A stretch of DNA of 64,000 bases, taken from contig NZ_CP093310.2 of assembly GCF_022631235.3 (NCBI RefSeq), positions 806,001 through 870,000 of the forward strand, given 5' to 3'. Below the pieces are notes generated by a model. That model was given only the letters and a program-made list of their open reading frames with translations. It was not told the origin of the DNA and did not search any database. Source of the stretch: Psychrobacter raelei (GTDB lineage Bacteria > Pseudomonadota > Gammaproteobacteria > Pseudomonadales > Moraxellaceae). This document shows positions 28,887 to 38,632 of this stretch, one piece after another. Made by a program: the position numbers and the translations under genes. How positions within the stretch are numbered: position 1 is the first letter of the stretch; the number at the start of each line of letters is the position of its first letter.

Positions 28887-29594
28887 ATGAAAACTATTTT
28901 ACACAGATCAAATACTCGTGGTGACGCTGACCATGGCTGGCTAAAAAGTAAACATACCTTTAGCTTCGCCAACTATTACAACCCTGCTCGTATGGGCTTT
29001 GGTGCTCTACGTGTGATTAATGATGATCACGTAGAAGGGGGTAATGGTTTTGGTACGCATCCTCACCGTGATATGGAAATTATTTCTATTCCAACCTCAG
29101 GTAGACTTGCGCATAAAGACTCTATCGGTACAAACGGCATCATCGAAAGTGGTGAGATCCAAGTTATGTCTGCTGGTACCGGTATTGTGCACAGTGAGAT
29201 GAATGGCACCGCCAATGAACCAGTAAAATTCTTCCAAATTTGGGTTGTGCCTAACAAGCAAGGTGTTCAGCCTCGCTATCAGCAGTTAAAAATCGCTGAT
29301 ATGTTACAGCCTAATGAGTTTGGTCAGATTTTATCGCCCAACCCAGACGACGCTGGCGTATGGATTCACCAAGATGCCTGGTTCCACATGGGTAATCTAG
29401 ATAAAGGCGTAACCGCTCATTACGACCTAAAAAATAAAAATAATGGCGTCTATGCATTGGTTATTGAAGGTCAAGTCAAGATTGGTGATGAAATCCTAGA
29501 CAGACGTGATGGTATGGGTATCACAGAGGTAACAGGCTTTGATGTAGAAGCCTTAGCGGACTCTCGCGTGTTACTGATGGAAGTACCGGTTTAA
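28887..29594 (+). CDS. Pirin family protein (YhhW-like quercetinase type)
   Basis: A 235-residue bicupin. Metal-binding residues are visible in GTHPHRDMEIISI and VHSEMNG, the conserved pirin positions. The N-terminal HGWLKSKHTFSFANYYNPARMGFGALRV strip and FFQIWVVPNKQGVQPRYQQ match YhhW-type pirins, some of which show quercetin 2,3-dioxygenase activity in vitro. The physiological substrate is unknown. It has its own extended -10 promoter and terminator, so it is probably a single-gene unit. Confidence 0.93.
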   Translation: MKTILHRSNTRGDADHGWLKSKHTFSFANYYNPARMGFGALRVINDDHVEGGNGFGTHPHRDMEIISIPTSGRLAHKDSIGTNGIIESGEIQVMSAGTGIVHSEMNGTANEPVKFFQIWVVPNKQGVQPRYQQLKIADMLQPNEFGQILSPNPDDAGVWIHQDAWFHMGNLDKGVTAHYDLKNKNNGVYALVIEGQVKIGDEILDRRDGMGITEVTGFDVEALADSRVLLMEVPV

Positions 29595-29631
29595 GGTAAT
29601 CTTCACTGCCTAAAGCCTTAGAACGACAACA

Positions 29632-29662
29632 AAAAGCCAAACTTTCGAGTTTGGCTTTTTTA
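29632..29662 (+). terminator. Terminator of the pirin gene
   Basis: AAAAAGCCAAACT pairs with AGTTTGGCTTTTT around a TTCG tetraloop, with T-runs on both strands. It is a strong, potentially bidirectional terminator. Confidence 0.92.
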
Positions 29663-29768
29663 TTGGCTTTAAGATAAGCTAGAATAAAGATTTGCCTAAC
29701 TATTTTGTCAAAATGACCTAAGCTCTCAAAAGAGCCAATTCACCCCCCAAACACGAGCAGAGGACGCT

Positions 29769-31259
29769 ATGTTTAAAGAATACCCGCAATATGATGCCAG
29801 AGGATTGGCAGCGCTTATTAGATCCGGTGAAATCAGCGCCAAACAGGCTCTAGATGCGGCTATATATCAGGCCAATAGGCTAAATCCTAAGCTTAACGCC
29901 ATCATTCATCGATTTGATGAGCGGGCATTTAACGAAGTGCAGCGAGGTTTGCCTCAAGGCATATTCACTGGGGTGCCTTATTTATTAAAAGATTTAAATT
30001 ACTTATTTGCCGATGAGCCGATTAAAATGGGCAGCCGCAGCGTTCATATTGTGCCAGAGCAAGACAACGAGCTGGTAAAACGCATGCGAGCCACTGGCGT
30101 CAATACCTTTGGGAAAACCAATACCCCAGAGTTTGGTTTAATTATTACCACAGAGCCTAAGTCTTATGGCGCCACCCATAATCCATTTAAAAAAGGCTAT
30201 AGCAGCGGCGGCTCATCAGGTGGCAGTGCTGCAGCAGTGAGTGCCGGTATCGTACCTATGGCAGGTGGCGGTGATGGGGGTGGCTCTATTCGCTTCCCAT
30301 CCGCTTGGTGCGGCGTGTTTGGCTTAAAGCCCAGTCGTGGCCGCAATCCCAGTGGTCCTCTCTATGCTGAAGGCTGGGAAGGAGCTGTGGCCGACCATGT
30401 GATTACCCGCAGTGTGCGCGACAGTGCCGCCATGCTTGATGCCACGGCTGGTAGAGAGGTTGGCTCAGCGTTTGTGACACAGGCCTCTGATAACGGCCAG
30501 TTTTTACAGGCCACACAGACACCGTCTAAACCGTTAAAGATTGCGCTGATGCAAGCGCCTTTGTTTCCAGGTGCCACAGTAGACAAAGAGGTGCTGGCGG
30601 TACTAGAAAAAACAGCACGGCAGCTTGAAGATATGGGGCACACAATAGACTATGCCGCCCCAAACATTGATATTGACCGCATGTGGCGAGATTTTTTTAC
30701 AGTGGTGTGTGCTCATACGGCGCATTTTGTGGAAGATTTGTCGCTGCGCTATGGGCCGCAGCAAGTTGCTAATCTGGAGCCACAGACTCGAAATATGGTC
30801 ATGATAGGACGCTCGCTAAGTGTGATTGACCTACTTAAAGCCAAGCAAGGCTGGCATGACGTACAGTACCAGACCGGACTGATTCTTGAGCAGTACGATA
30901 TGATTTTATGCCCGACGGTGCCGACGCCTGCCGTTAAGCATGGGGTGCTGCCGCCCAGTCGTATTGATGAGCTACTGCTTAATGTTAGCGGCTTGATTGA
31001 TCGAGGCGTTAATCTGGGTAAATGGATTTATAACTCAAGCTTGGTCGAGAAGCTAAGCGCACCGGTATTAAGCAAAATGGCCTTTACGACTTTGGGCAAT
31101 ATTACAGGTCTACCGGCCATGTCAGTCCCGCTAGGCATGAGCAATAAGGGCTTACCGATTGGCATGCAATTTATTGGGCGTATGAATGATGAGGCGAGGC
31201 TTTTTGCTTTGGCAGCAGACTTTGAGCGGGCAGGACTATTTACCGATCCGGCCATTTAA
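29769..31259 (+). CDS. Amidase (amidase signature family)
   Basis: A 496-residue hydrolase of the amidase signature family, with a Ser-Ser-Lys triad. The catalytic Lys is in YLLKDLN (K74). The serine-rich motif is YSSGGSSGGSAAAVSAG (S149/S150) and the nucleophile is S173 in GGGDGGGSIR. The usual Thr or Ser before Asp in that last motif is Gly here (G168-D169). AGAGGACGCT precedes the ATG. The substrate cannot be read from sequence; 6-aminohexanoate-cyclic-dimer hydrolases and plant-type amidases are similar in form. It is neither gatA-like in context nor in an operon. Confidence 0.88.
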   Translation: MFKEYPQYDARGLAALIRSGEISAKQALDAAIYQANRLNPKLNAIIHRFDERAFNEVQRGLPQGIFTGVPYLLKDLNYLFADEPIKMGSRSVHIVPEQDNELVKRMRATGVNTFGKTNTPEFGLIITTEPKSYGATHNPFKKGYSSGGSSGGSAAAVSAGIVPMAGGGDGGGSIRFPSAWCGVFGLKPSRGRNPSGPLYAEGWEGAVADHVITRSVRDSAAMLDATAGREVGSAFVTQASDNGQFLQATQTPSKPLKIALMQAPLFPGATVDKEVLAVLEKTARQLEDMGHTIDYAAPNIDIDRMWRDFFTVVCAHTAHFVEDLSLRYGPQQVANLEPQTRNMVMIGRSLSVIDLLKAKQGWHDVQYQTGLILEQYDMILCPTVPTPAVKHGVLPPSRIDELLLNVSGLIDRGVNLGKWIYNSSLVEKLSAPVLSKMAFTTLGNITGLPAMSVPLGMSNKGLPIGMQFIGRMNDEARLFALAADFERAGLFTDPAI

Positions 31260-31348
31260 TACTCTCTACGTTGATTTGTTAAGGTAGCCACTATAAACAG
31301 AGCCTATGACGATATGTATTAGGCTCCTTATAAATAGCTTTAGTCCCC

Positions 31349-32635
31349 CTAGACCACCTCACCACAAGCCTTACCACTGGCCCATGCCCACTGAAAATTA
31401 TAGCCGCCAAGCCAGCCTGTCACATCGAGCACTTCACCGATAAAGTATAAGTTTGGCTGCTTTTTACTCTCAAAGGTCTTTGAGGACACCTCATCAGTAT
31501 TTACGCCGCCTCGGGTAACCTCAGCGGTGCGATAGCCTTCCGTGCCTGAGGGCTTAATGGACCAATTATTAATTTTGTCGCCGATAGTATCTAACGCCTC
31601 GTCTTTAATATTGGCAAGCTCTTTGTCTTTAAAATCTGACCAATGTAAATCCTGTAGCGCCAGCAATAGTTTTTTTGGAAAGTATTCAGTCAATATGCTG
31701 CGAATTAATTGTTTTGGATGCTGAGCTTTAGCTTGCTTTAATAACTCAGAGATATCCACGTTAGGCACCAAGTTAATGTGTATCGCTTCGCCCACCTGCC
31801 AGTAGTTGGAAAGCTGTAGCATGGCCGGGCCTGATAATCCTCGGTGTGTAAACAGCATGGGTCTTGGGAATGAAATGCGCTCATTAAAGGCGATCACATC
31901 AAGGCTAATGCCCGCCAATGAAGCGATGACCTCACCGACCTTATCGGTAAAGGTGAAGGGAACTAAGCCGGCTGAGGTCTTGATGATTTGGTGTCCGAAC
32001 TGCTCAGCCACCTCATAGCCAAAACCGGTCGCACCCATAGTCGGAATCGATAAGCCACCGGTGGCGATAACCAGTGAGTGACAATGAATGGTCTGTTTTG
32101 AGGTCTCAACAATGAAGCCTTGTTTATCGTTATCTTGTGGCAAAGACTTAATAGAAATAATATCAGTTTTTAATTGGACTTTAGCGCCAGCTTCTGAGCA
32201 TTCATCAAGTAATAGATTTAGAATGTCTTTTGACGAGTCATCACAGAACAGCTGTCCGTAATCACGCTCATGATAGGGGACACCATGCTTTTCTACCAGC
32301 CCAATAAACTCCCAAGGGTTGTAGCGGGTGAGCGCCGATTTACAAAAGTGTGCGTTGCTGCCGATAAAGTTTTCAGGCTCGACCACATAGTTGGTAAAGT
32401 TACAGCGCCCGCCACCTGACATAAGGATTTTCTTTCCCGCTTTATTGGCGTGATCAATGACCAATACCGATCGGTCGCGCTGAGCTGCGGTAAACGCGCA
32501 GTATAGACCAGAGGCGCCGGCGCCTATGATCAGTACATCGACCGATTTGTTTAAGCCTTGGTGTACAGATGCATAGGTGGTGTCTAAACAGGCGCTATTA
32601 AGGTGTTTATGAGAGTATGCTTGGTTTTGGGTCAT
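31349..32635 (-). CDS. HI0933/YhiN-type flavoprotein oxidoreductase
   Basis: A 428-residue FAD protein of the HI0933/YhiN (BaiN-like) family. It has an N-terminal dinucleotide motif GAGASGLYCAFTAAQRDRSVLVID, then KKILMSGGGRCNFTNYVVEPENF, and a C-terminal AEVTRGGVNTDEVSSKTFESK...LYFIGEVLDVTGWLGGYNFQWAWASG. These are diagnostic of the family, whose biochemical role is poorly defined. It converges on the amidase gene. No partner gene is apparent. Confidence 0.92.
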   Translation of the reverse strand: MTQNQAYSHKHLNSACLDTTYASVHQGLNKSVDVLIIGAGASGLYCAFTAAQRDRSVLVIDHANKAGKKILMSGGGRCNFTNYVVEPENFIGSNAHFCKSALTRYNPWEFIGLVEKHGVPYHERDYGQLFCDDSSKDILNLLLDECSEAGAKVQLKTDIISIKSLPQDNDKQGFIVETSKQTIHCHSLVIATGGLSIPTMGATGFGYEVAEQFGHQIIKTSAGLVPFTFTDKVGEVIASLAGISLDVIAFNERISFPRPMLFTHRGLSGPAMLQLSNYWQVGEAIHINLVPNVDISELLKQAKAQHPKQLIRSILTEYFPKKLLLALQDLHWSDFKDKELANIKDEALDTIGDKINNWSIKPSGTEGYRTAEVTRGGVNTDEVSSKTFESKKQPNLYFIGEVLDVTGWLGGYNFQWAWASGKACGEVV

Positions 32636-33149
32636 GAATATGGCTTTTTAAATAAGAGTGAATTAAGAAGGGTTAGGCGGTCGGTGGTTGGCAATAGGTC
32701 AGGTCAAGCTGATAATTAGTTTGCGTATAAATTTAAGGTAAGTCTCAGTTATCACGCGGTCGCTGATAATTTTTATAGGGTATATGGTGGTTTAAATAGG
32801 TCAATAGACGGCTCTAAAAAGGTGATAAATTTATAAAAATTATAAAGATTTTAGGGGGTTAGATAAAATAACAGTTTACAACTGTAGCAAAATCTAGTAA
32901 AACTATTAGGGTAACAGTCACAAGGATAGGACTGAGTAAACCGGCAATCAAGGTCGAGGCAGCGACTGTAGGGCGTAAAATAAAAGATAACCTCTTAATT
33001 TGCCTGCCTTATTATAAGCCTACCAGGTTTGCTACTGGTTTTATCCTATTTTATCACGATAACGCAGCAGATTAAGCCTGCTATTAACGGTTTAACACCC
33101 GGTGATCTCTAGGACAAGAGTCACAATAAAATAAAAAGGACTTTATTAT
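32636..33149. other. Divergent promoter region between the flavoprotein gene and acs
   Basis: About 510 bases without a gene. A TTATCA...TGATAA stem with an inner GCG/CGC pair lies around 32750-32770. The acs promoter is expected in the AT-rich 32800-33100 part; no clear CRP-like or sigma-70 motif could be fixed by eye. AAAAAGGAC before 33150 is the acs ribosome-binding site. Confidence 0.4.
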
Positions 33150-35105
33150 ATGAAACAGTTTCCAATTAGCCCCGAATTCTCAGCTCAAGCCAACATTACT
33201 CCTGAAAAATACGCACAAATCTACCAAGAGTCAATTGAGTCTCCTGAAAGCAATGAAGCTTTTTGGGCGAAACGAGCAGAGCTAATTGATTGGATCAAAA
33301 AACCCACCAAAATCAAAGACGTCAATTACGACTTAGATAATTTTAGAATTAAGTGGTATGAAGATGGTGAGCTGAACGTTTCGGTGAACTGTCTCGATCG
33401 TCATCTGGCAGATAACCCTTACAAGCCGGCCATCATCTGGGAAGGCGACCACCCCGCACTACACAAAATCATCTCCTTTAAAGAGCTGCATTCAGAAGTA
33501 TGCCGTCTGGGCAATGCCATGCGCAAAATGGGCGTGGGCAAAGGCGACAGAGTGGTATTGTATCTGCCAATGGTGCCAGAAGCTGTGGTGTCTATGCTGG
33601 CGTGTGCCCGTATTGGGGCGATTCATACTGTCGTATTTGGTGGCTTCTCAGCTGAAAGTTTGGCCAGTCGTATTATCGATAGCCAAGCCAAATTGGTCAT
33701 CACAGCAGATGAAGGGGTGCGTGGTGGCAAATACACGCCGCTAAAAACCAATGTAGACAAAGCGCTCGATGTTGACGGCACAGAATGTGTGGAGCGAGTG
33801 GTTGTGGTACACCGTACCGGCAACTCAGTACCAATGAGTGGCCGCCGTGATGCTTGGTATCATACGCTCATTGATAACTCCAATGAAGACTGCCCACCTG
33901 AAACCATGAATGCTGAAGACCCACTGTTCTTACTGTACACCTCAGGGTCAACCGGTAAGCCTAAGGGCGTGGTACACACCACGGGTGGTTATTTGACCTA
34001 TGCCTTATCGACCTTTCGAGATGTGTTCGATATCAAGCAAGATGATGTGTTCTGGTGTACGGCTGATGTGGGCTGGGTGACCGGTCACAGCTATGTCACT
34101 TATGGGCCGCTGGCCAATGGAACCACCACAGTGATGTTCGAGGGGGTACCGCAGTATCCGACTTGGGCGCGTATTGGTCAAATCATCGATAAGCATGATG
34201 TGAGCATCTTATATACCGCACCGACTGCCATTCGGGCCATGATGAAAGAGGGGGATGCTTATGTACGTGAGTCAAATCGTGAAAGCTTACGCCTATTAGG
34301 TACGGTGGGTGAGCCTATTAACCCTGAAGCTTGGGACTGGTATCACGCTGTGGTTGGTGAAGGACGTTGTCCTATCGTTGATACTTGGTGGCAGACTGAG
34401 ACGGGCGGTATCTTGATGGCTCCGCTGCCAAACTCAGTGGACATGAAGCCAGGTGCTGCTATGAACCCTTTATATGGCATCAAGCCGGCTATTGTTGACT
34501 CAGAAGGCGTGCAACTAGAGGGCTGCTCGACTGCGGGTAACTTAATTATTACTGACGGCTGGCCGGGTCAAATGCGCACCATTTATGGCGATCATAAGCG
34601 CTTCTTAGAGACCTACTATACCACTTATCCTGGCAGCTATTTTACAGGTGATGGCGCAATGCGTGATGAGGAAGGTCATTACTGGATTACCGGCCGTGTC
34701 GATGACGTGCTGAATGTATCGGGCCACCGTATCGGTACCGCTGAGATTGAAAGCGCCTTGGTGTCGCACCCAGCTGCCGCTGAAACGGCCATTGTCGGAA
34801 TGCCGCATGAGCTAAAAGGTCAAGGTATCTGTGCTTATATCATCTTAAGAAATGGGGAAGAAGATAACGAAAGATTGCGTAATGAGCTTAACCGCCATGT
34901 GCGTGCAGAAATTGGCCCGATTGCTAACTTAGATGCCATGTATATTGTTGAGGCGCTACCTAAGACCCGCTCGGGCAAAATCATGCGCCGCATCTTACGT
35001 AAGCTTGCCGCCGGTGAGTTCGATGGTCTAGGCGATACCTCAACGCTTGCAGATGCCAGCGTGGTTGATGACTTAATCAATACCGTTAAGGCCGCTCAAG
35101 CCTAA
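33150..35105 (+). CDS. acs: Acetyl-CoA synthetase (AMP-forming)
   Basis: A 651-residue ANL-superfamily enzyme activating acetate to acetyl-CoA through acetyl-AMP. The ATP-binding motif is [15 protein letters not shown] (about 262-276), with [10 protein letters not shown] and the C-terminal [20 protein letters not shown]. The regulatory lysine is in [11 protein letters not shown] (about 606), the residue acetylated by Pat-type enzymes and deacetylated by sirtuins in characterised bacteria. A sirtuin is encoded at 5123-5887 but not adjacent. Length is normal. Confidence 0.98.
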   Translation: MKQFPISPEFSAQANITPEKYAQIYQESIESPESNEAFWAKRAELIDWIKKPTKIKDVNYDLDNFRIKWYEDGELNVSVNCLDRHLADNPYKPAIIWEGDHPALHKIISFKELHSEVCRLGNAMRKMGVGKGDRVVLYLPMVPEAVVSMLACARIGAIHTVVFGGFSAESLASRIIDSQAKLVITADEGVRGGKYTPLKTNVDKALDVDGTECVERVVVVHRTGNSVPMSGRRDAWYHTLIDNSNEDCPPETMNAEDPLFLLYTSGSTGKPKGVVHTTGGYLTYALSTFRDVFDIKQDDVFWCTADVGWVTGHSYVTYGPLANGTTTVMFEGVPQYPTWARIGQIIDKHDVSILYTAPTAIRAMMKEGDAYVRESNRESLRLLGTVGEPINPEAWDWYHAVVGEGRCPIVDTWWQTETGGILMAPLPNSVDMKPGAAMNPLYGIKPAIVDSEGVQLEGCSTAGNLIITDGWPGQMRTIYGDHKRFLETYYTTYPGSYFTGDGAMRDEEGHYWITGRVDDVLNVSGHRIGTAEIESALVSHPAAAETAIVGMPHELKGQGICAYIILRNGEEDNERLRNELNRHVRAEIGPIANLDAMYIVEALPKTRSGKIMRRILRKLAAGEFDGLGDTSTLADASVVDDLINTVKAAQA

Positions 35106-35188
35106 TGTTTAGCGCCAATAGCCCATGGGCAAGGCACGGCTGTTTTTATTAAAAAAAGATACGAGTTTATTGACCAGTTTATTGATAT

Positions 35189-35222
35189 ACCACCGCTTAA
35201 GACATTAGGCGGTGGTTTTTTA
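35189..35222 (+). terminator. Terminator of acs
   Basis: ACCACCGC (35189-35196) pairs with GCGGTGGT (35209-35216) around TTAAGACATTAG, followed by TTTTTT. Confidence 0.88.
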
Positions 35223-35375
35223 TTGGATTTAATAGGATGCTCTTTATATGGGCTAAAGCTTATTTTACTGGCCAAAGCTTAGTAGATTTGCCACAATGAA
35301 CCGCGCTAAGACAGCACAGGGCTCCGCTTATCTTTTTATTTATCATCCTCTTTTTATTCTTATAATGGCTTATCT

Positions 35376-36617
35376 ATGACTGCTAATACCTTTAATACCG
35401 AGACTGCACGCTCGCCGCTCGTTTGTGATGCACAGACACAGCCAGATCAAAAGGAGTCAGTGACTCGTATTGCCATTATTGGTGCTGGGTTGACAGGGCT
35501 GATGAGTGCGCAGCTGTTAGAGCAAGCATTTTTGCGGCAGGGCCGGGCTGTGACCATCGAACTATTCGAAAAATCTGCCGGGGTCGGGCGTCTGGCGACT
35601 CGTTACAAAAAGCCGCCGAGCGGGGGAGATAGGCTGTGGCAGTTCGACTTTGGGGCGCAGTTTTTTACCGCAAAATCAGAGGCATTTCAGCAGTATTTGC
35701 AGCCTTGGATTAATCGTAAGACCATTGAGCCTTGGCAGGCTAAGGTGGCTCAGGTGACTATAGTAGATGAGGGGTTGCCGCACAATCCAGTTAGTCATAT
35801 TGAGCCTGCCAAAGTTTGGGCAGATAGCCAGCCGCGCTATATTGCCACTCCAAAGATGACCCATTTTGGCCGTGAGTTGGCCAAAGCTCTGACCCACACG
35901 GCTATCAAGTACAAGACTCGAGTTGCGCCTTTATCTAGTCAATCGATCATACAGACTGCACCAACCGCTACACATTCTGCACATACAGACACACTCACTG
36001 GTGACTATAAAACGCTATTGTGCGATGAGCAGGGTACCGTCTTAGGCAGCTATGATTGGGTTATTTGTACTGCGCCGCAAGCGCAAGCGGTTGAGCTATT
36101 TGCCGATACAGACTTTGCCCATTTGCAGGCCATTCAATTGCCTCAGATGCTGGCATGCTATAGCCTAATGCTCGGCTGGAATCAGGGGCAAGTATTACCG
36201 CAAATACTACAAGATAAAGACTCAGACATACTGCAAGTGAATGATAAACACGCTGTGATAGAGACTGTCTTTGCTGAGCACCATAAGCCTGGCCGAGAGC
36301 AGCTGCTGCCAAGTATAACCCTTCATGCCTCAAATAATTGGGCACAGGCCAATGTCGATCAAGATATTGAGCAAGTTAAAGCGCTCATGTATCAAGCTGC
36401 ACGGCAGATACTAAGCTGGGATGAGGACAGTGCTCCGGAGTATGTGGACTGTCATCGTTGGCGCTATGCCGCTACGCAGCAGCCGTGTGTCAGTGACTAT
36501 ATCGCCTATGGAGATACAAAAAAACAGTGGATTGTCACTGGAGACTGGTGTGATGAGGGGCGTATCGAAAGCTGCTTTAAAGCGGCCAGTGCGGTGGTTA
36601 AGCTTATTACACATTAA
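35376..36617 (+). CDS. Renalase-like FAD-dependent amine oxidase family protein
   Basis: A 413-residue flavoprotein. The N-terminal dinucleotide motif is IAIIGAGLTGLMSAQLLEQA (about 32-51). The segments GVGRLATRY and FDFGAQFFTAKSEAFQQYL resemble bacterial renalases and amine oxidase-like proteins. The C-terminal part has HRWRYAATQQP and VTGDWCDEGRIESCFKAASA, typical of the family (FAD-binding GDW...GR.E). An insertion of variable sequence occupies about 185-225. The substrate is unknown; renalases act on reduced nicotinamide isomers. It is convergent with ribF over a shared terminator. Confidence 0.8.
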   Translation: MTANTFNTETARSPLVCDAQTQPDQKESVTRIAIIGAGLTGLMSAQLLEQAFLRQGRAVTIELFEKSAGVGRLATRYKKPPSGGDRLWQFDFGAQFFTAKSEAFQQYLQPWINRKTIEPWQAKVAQVTIVDEGLPHNPVSHIEPAKVWADSQPRYIATPKMTHFGRELAKALTHTAIKYKTRVAPLSSQSIIQTAPTATHSAHTDTLTGDYKTLLCDEQGTVLGSYDWVICTAPQAQAVELFADTDFAHLQAIQLPQMLACYSLMLGWNQGQVLPQILQDKDSDILQVNDKHAVIETVFAEHHKPGREQLLPSITLHASNNWAQANVDQDIEQVKALMYQAARQILSWDEDSAPEYVDCHRWRYAATQQPCVSDYIAYGDTKKQWIVTGDWCDEGRIESCFKAASAVVKLITH

Positions 36618-36664
36618 TTTTTTATATTAATTGGGCTTGCTAAAGCTTTTATGGCGTTGTTATA

Positions 36665-36699
36665 AACAAGGGGACAGATGCCTGATCTGTCCCCTTGTT
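36665..36699. terminator. Bidirectional terminator between renalase-like gene and ribF
   Basis: A perfect 15-bp stem: AACAAGGGGACAGAT at 36665-36679 and its complement at 36685-36699 around GCCTG. It lies between convergent genes. T-rich tails are weak on both strands. Confidence 0.75.
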
Positions 36700-36726
36700 G
36701 ATGGGCATAATTTATGCAAACATAGC

Positions 36727-37794
36727 TTATTGGGCCTGGTTACGCCACTTAATTAAGTCTGCCACATCTTGCTGGATACCCGCTTTGAGAGCCTCTAGGC
36801 CATCATACTTACGTTCATCATGTAGGTGATGTAAAAATCTTACTTGCAATGTTTTGCCATATAAATCACCTGAGAACTTAGGGAAGAATACCTCTAAGCG
36901 CCACTCGTGAGGCTTATCAACTGTAGGGCGAATACCGATATTTGCTGTGCCAAATAGGCTGTGTGGACGTAGGCCAGATATACCTAACTGCTCAGGCTGC
37001 GCTAAGTGGGCAAACGCGTTTTTTATCACTGCGCCTTGCTCATCTAAAACCACCACATCCACCCCATAGACACCGTGCAGCGCAGGTCGTACGCGATTGA
37101 GCTCAATATTGGCGGTCGGAAAGTCTAAGGTGCGGCCGATTTTATCACCGCCCACCACCTCACCTGTAATGCTGTAATCTCTATTTAACAAATGATTGGC
37201 CATGCGCAAGTCACCTGCCAATAAGAGCTCACGAATTCTAGTAGAGCTGATACGATTGTCACTTAAGTCATCTGCCACACCAGATGCGATGGCTTGGGTA
37301 TCGGTAATGGTATGCAAGTTAGTTACAGGTAAGCCGTAACTGCGTAAAAAGGCACTGTCACCGGTGCGGTCATGACCAAACCTAAAGTCGTCGCCGAGCA
37401 CCAAGGCCTGCACATTTAAATACTGGGTCAGCATGTCAGCAAACTCAGTGGCCGATAACGAGCGAAAAGCCTCATCAAACTTAGCCACCACCACGGTATC
37501 AATACCAAAGTCTTTGAGCAGTGTTAGCTTCTCATCTTGAGAGGTAAGGCGGGCAGGCGCTGACTCAGGATCGCCTTTTAATTGGGCAAAATACTCTCTA
37601 GGCTGCGGTTCAAAAATCATCACCATTGACGATAATTGCTGCTGTTTGGCAGTGTCTTGCAACTGCTTTAGCATGGCTTGATGACCCAGATGAACACCAT
37701 CAAAATTACCAATGGTTAGAACACTAGCTGAGGCTAGGGCGGGGTCGCTTTTGGTGCCATGTATGGTGGCCAAGTCTAAAAAAATTGTTTTCAT
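36727..37794 (-). CDS. ribF: Bifunctional riboflavin kinase / FAD synthetase
   Basis: A 355-residue enzyme making FMN and then FAD. The N-terminal FAD synthetase domain has the nucleotidyltransferase motif TIGNFDGVHLGHQAML and VLGDDFRFGHDRTGD, then ISSTRIRELLLAGD. The C-terminal riboflavin kinase domain has GRTLDFPTANIEL and EVFFPKFSGDLYGKTLQVRFL. In many proteobacteria ribF precedes ileS-lspA, but those genes are not here. Length is slightly longer than E. coli RibF (313). Confidence 0.96.
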   Translation of the reverse strand: MKTIFLDLATIHGTKSDPALASASVLTIGNFDGVHLGHQAMLKQLQDTAKQQQLSSMVMIFEPQPREYFAQLKGDPESAPARLTSQDEKLTLLKDFGIDTVVVAKFDEAFRSLSATEFADMLTQYLNVQALVLGDDFRFGHDRTGDSAFLRSYGLPVTNLHTITDTQAIASGVADDLSDNRISSTRIRELLLAGDLRMANHLLNRDYSITGEVVGGDKIGRTLDFPTANIELNRVRPALHGVYGVDVVVLDEQGAVIKNAFAHLAQPEQLGISGLRPHSLFGTANIGIRPTVDKPHEWRLEVFFPKFSGDLYGKTLQVRFLHHLHDERKYDGLEALKAGIQQDVADLIKWRNQAQ

Positions 37795-37987
37795 AAAGCC
37801 TTATCGATAAACACAATGATAGATGCAAGTTACTGGTGCAGCATTTAAGGGCTGAGCAGTAGGTAGCAAATAGTGAAATAGTAATATAGGGCTACTAATT
37901 TTGAGGTAATAAGTGCCCATTATAATGTAAAATTAACGTCTCTGAGGCTCAAAATGAGTCTTGGGTGATTATTGTGAGAATTACTCT

Positions 37988-38596
37988 ATGTCCAATAAGC
38001 ATGCCTCTGACTGCCAAGCCCACTTTACATCTGACGGCAACCTTAATGCCAGCAACCTCAATGACAAAAATGGTTATCAGCTTGATGGCCAAAACCAACC
38101 CTTTGTTATTAAACTGGCGACTGCAGCCGACTTGCCAGCCATTGTGGAGATTTACAATCAAAGTATCACAACCAAAGCCTCAACTGCCGATCTTCATTCA
38201 GTCACTGTGGCCGATAGACAGCCTTGGTTCGATGAGCACTATCAGCATCCCACTCGTCCCATTTATGTGCTAAAAAACCAGGAAGATGACGTCATGGCTT
38301 GGGGCAGCTTTAGTGATGTCAAAAGTCGCAGTGCCTATGACATCAGTAGTGAAATCAGTATTTATGTGGGCCAACAGTTTCATCGTCGCCGATTAGGCAG
38401 CTTGCTGTTAACTTGGATGATGCAGGAAGCACCAAGCTTGGGTATCCAAAATATCCTAGCATTAATATTTGGTCATAATCAGCCCAGTATCGCTTTGTTT
38501 AATAAGTTTGGCTTTGAGCCTTGGGGCCGCCTGCCGAGCGTCTGTGACATGCAAGGTTTTTATGCAGATATCGTTATTTTGGGCAAGCGCTTATAA
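37988..38596 (+). CDS. GNAT acetyltransferase of the phosphinothricin acetyltransferase type
   Basis: A 202-residue GNAT enzyme; the ATG at 37988 is chosen over a TTG at 37961, with GTGAGAA upstream as ribosome-binding site. After a 35-residue polar leader, the domain begins FVIKLATAADLPAIVEIYNQSITTKASTADL. It then has the PAT-like RPIYVLKNQ, AYDISSEISIYVGQQFHRRRLGSLLLTWM (acetyl-CoA loop) and a C-terminal GHNQPSIALFNKFGFEPWGRLPSVCDM. Such proteins acetylate methionine derivatives or phosphinothricin-like amines. The native substrate is unknown. Confidence 0.85.
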   Translation: MSNKHASDCQAHFTSDGNLNASNLNDKNGYQLDGQNQPFVIKLATAADLPAIVEIYNQSITTKASTADLHSVTVADRQPWFDEHYQHPTRPIYVLKNQEDDVMAWGSFSDVKSRSAYDISSEISIYVGQQFHRRRLGSLLLTWMMQEAPSLGIQNILALIFGHNQPSIALFNKFGFEPWGRLPSVCDMQGFYADIVILGKRL

Positions 38597-38632
38597 CCTA
38601 GCCATAAATTAGGACAAATATAAAGCTTAGCA

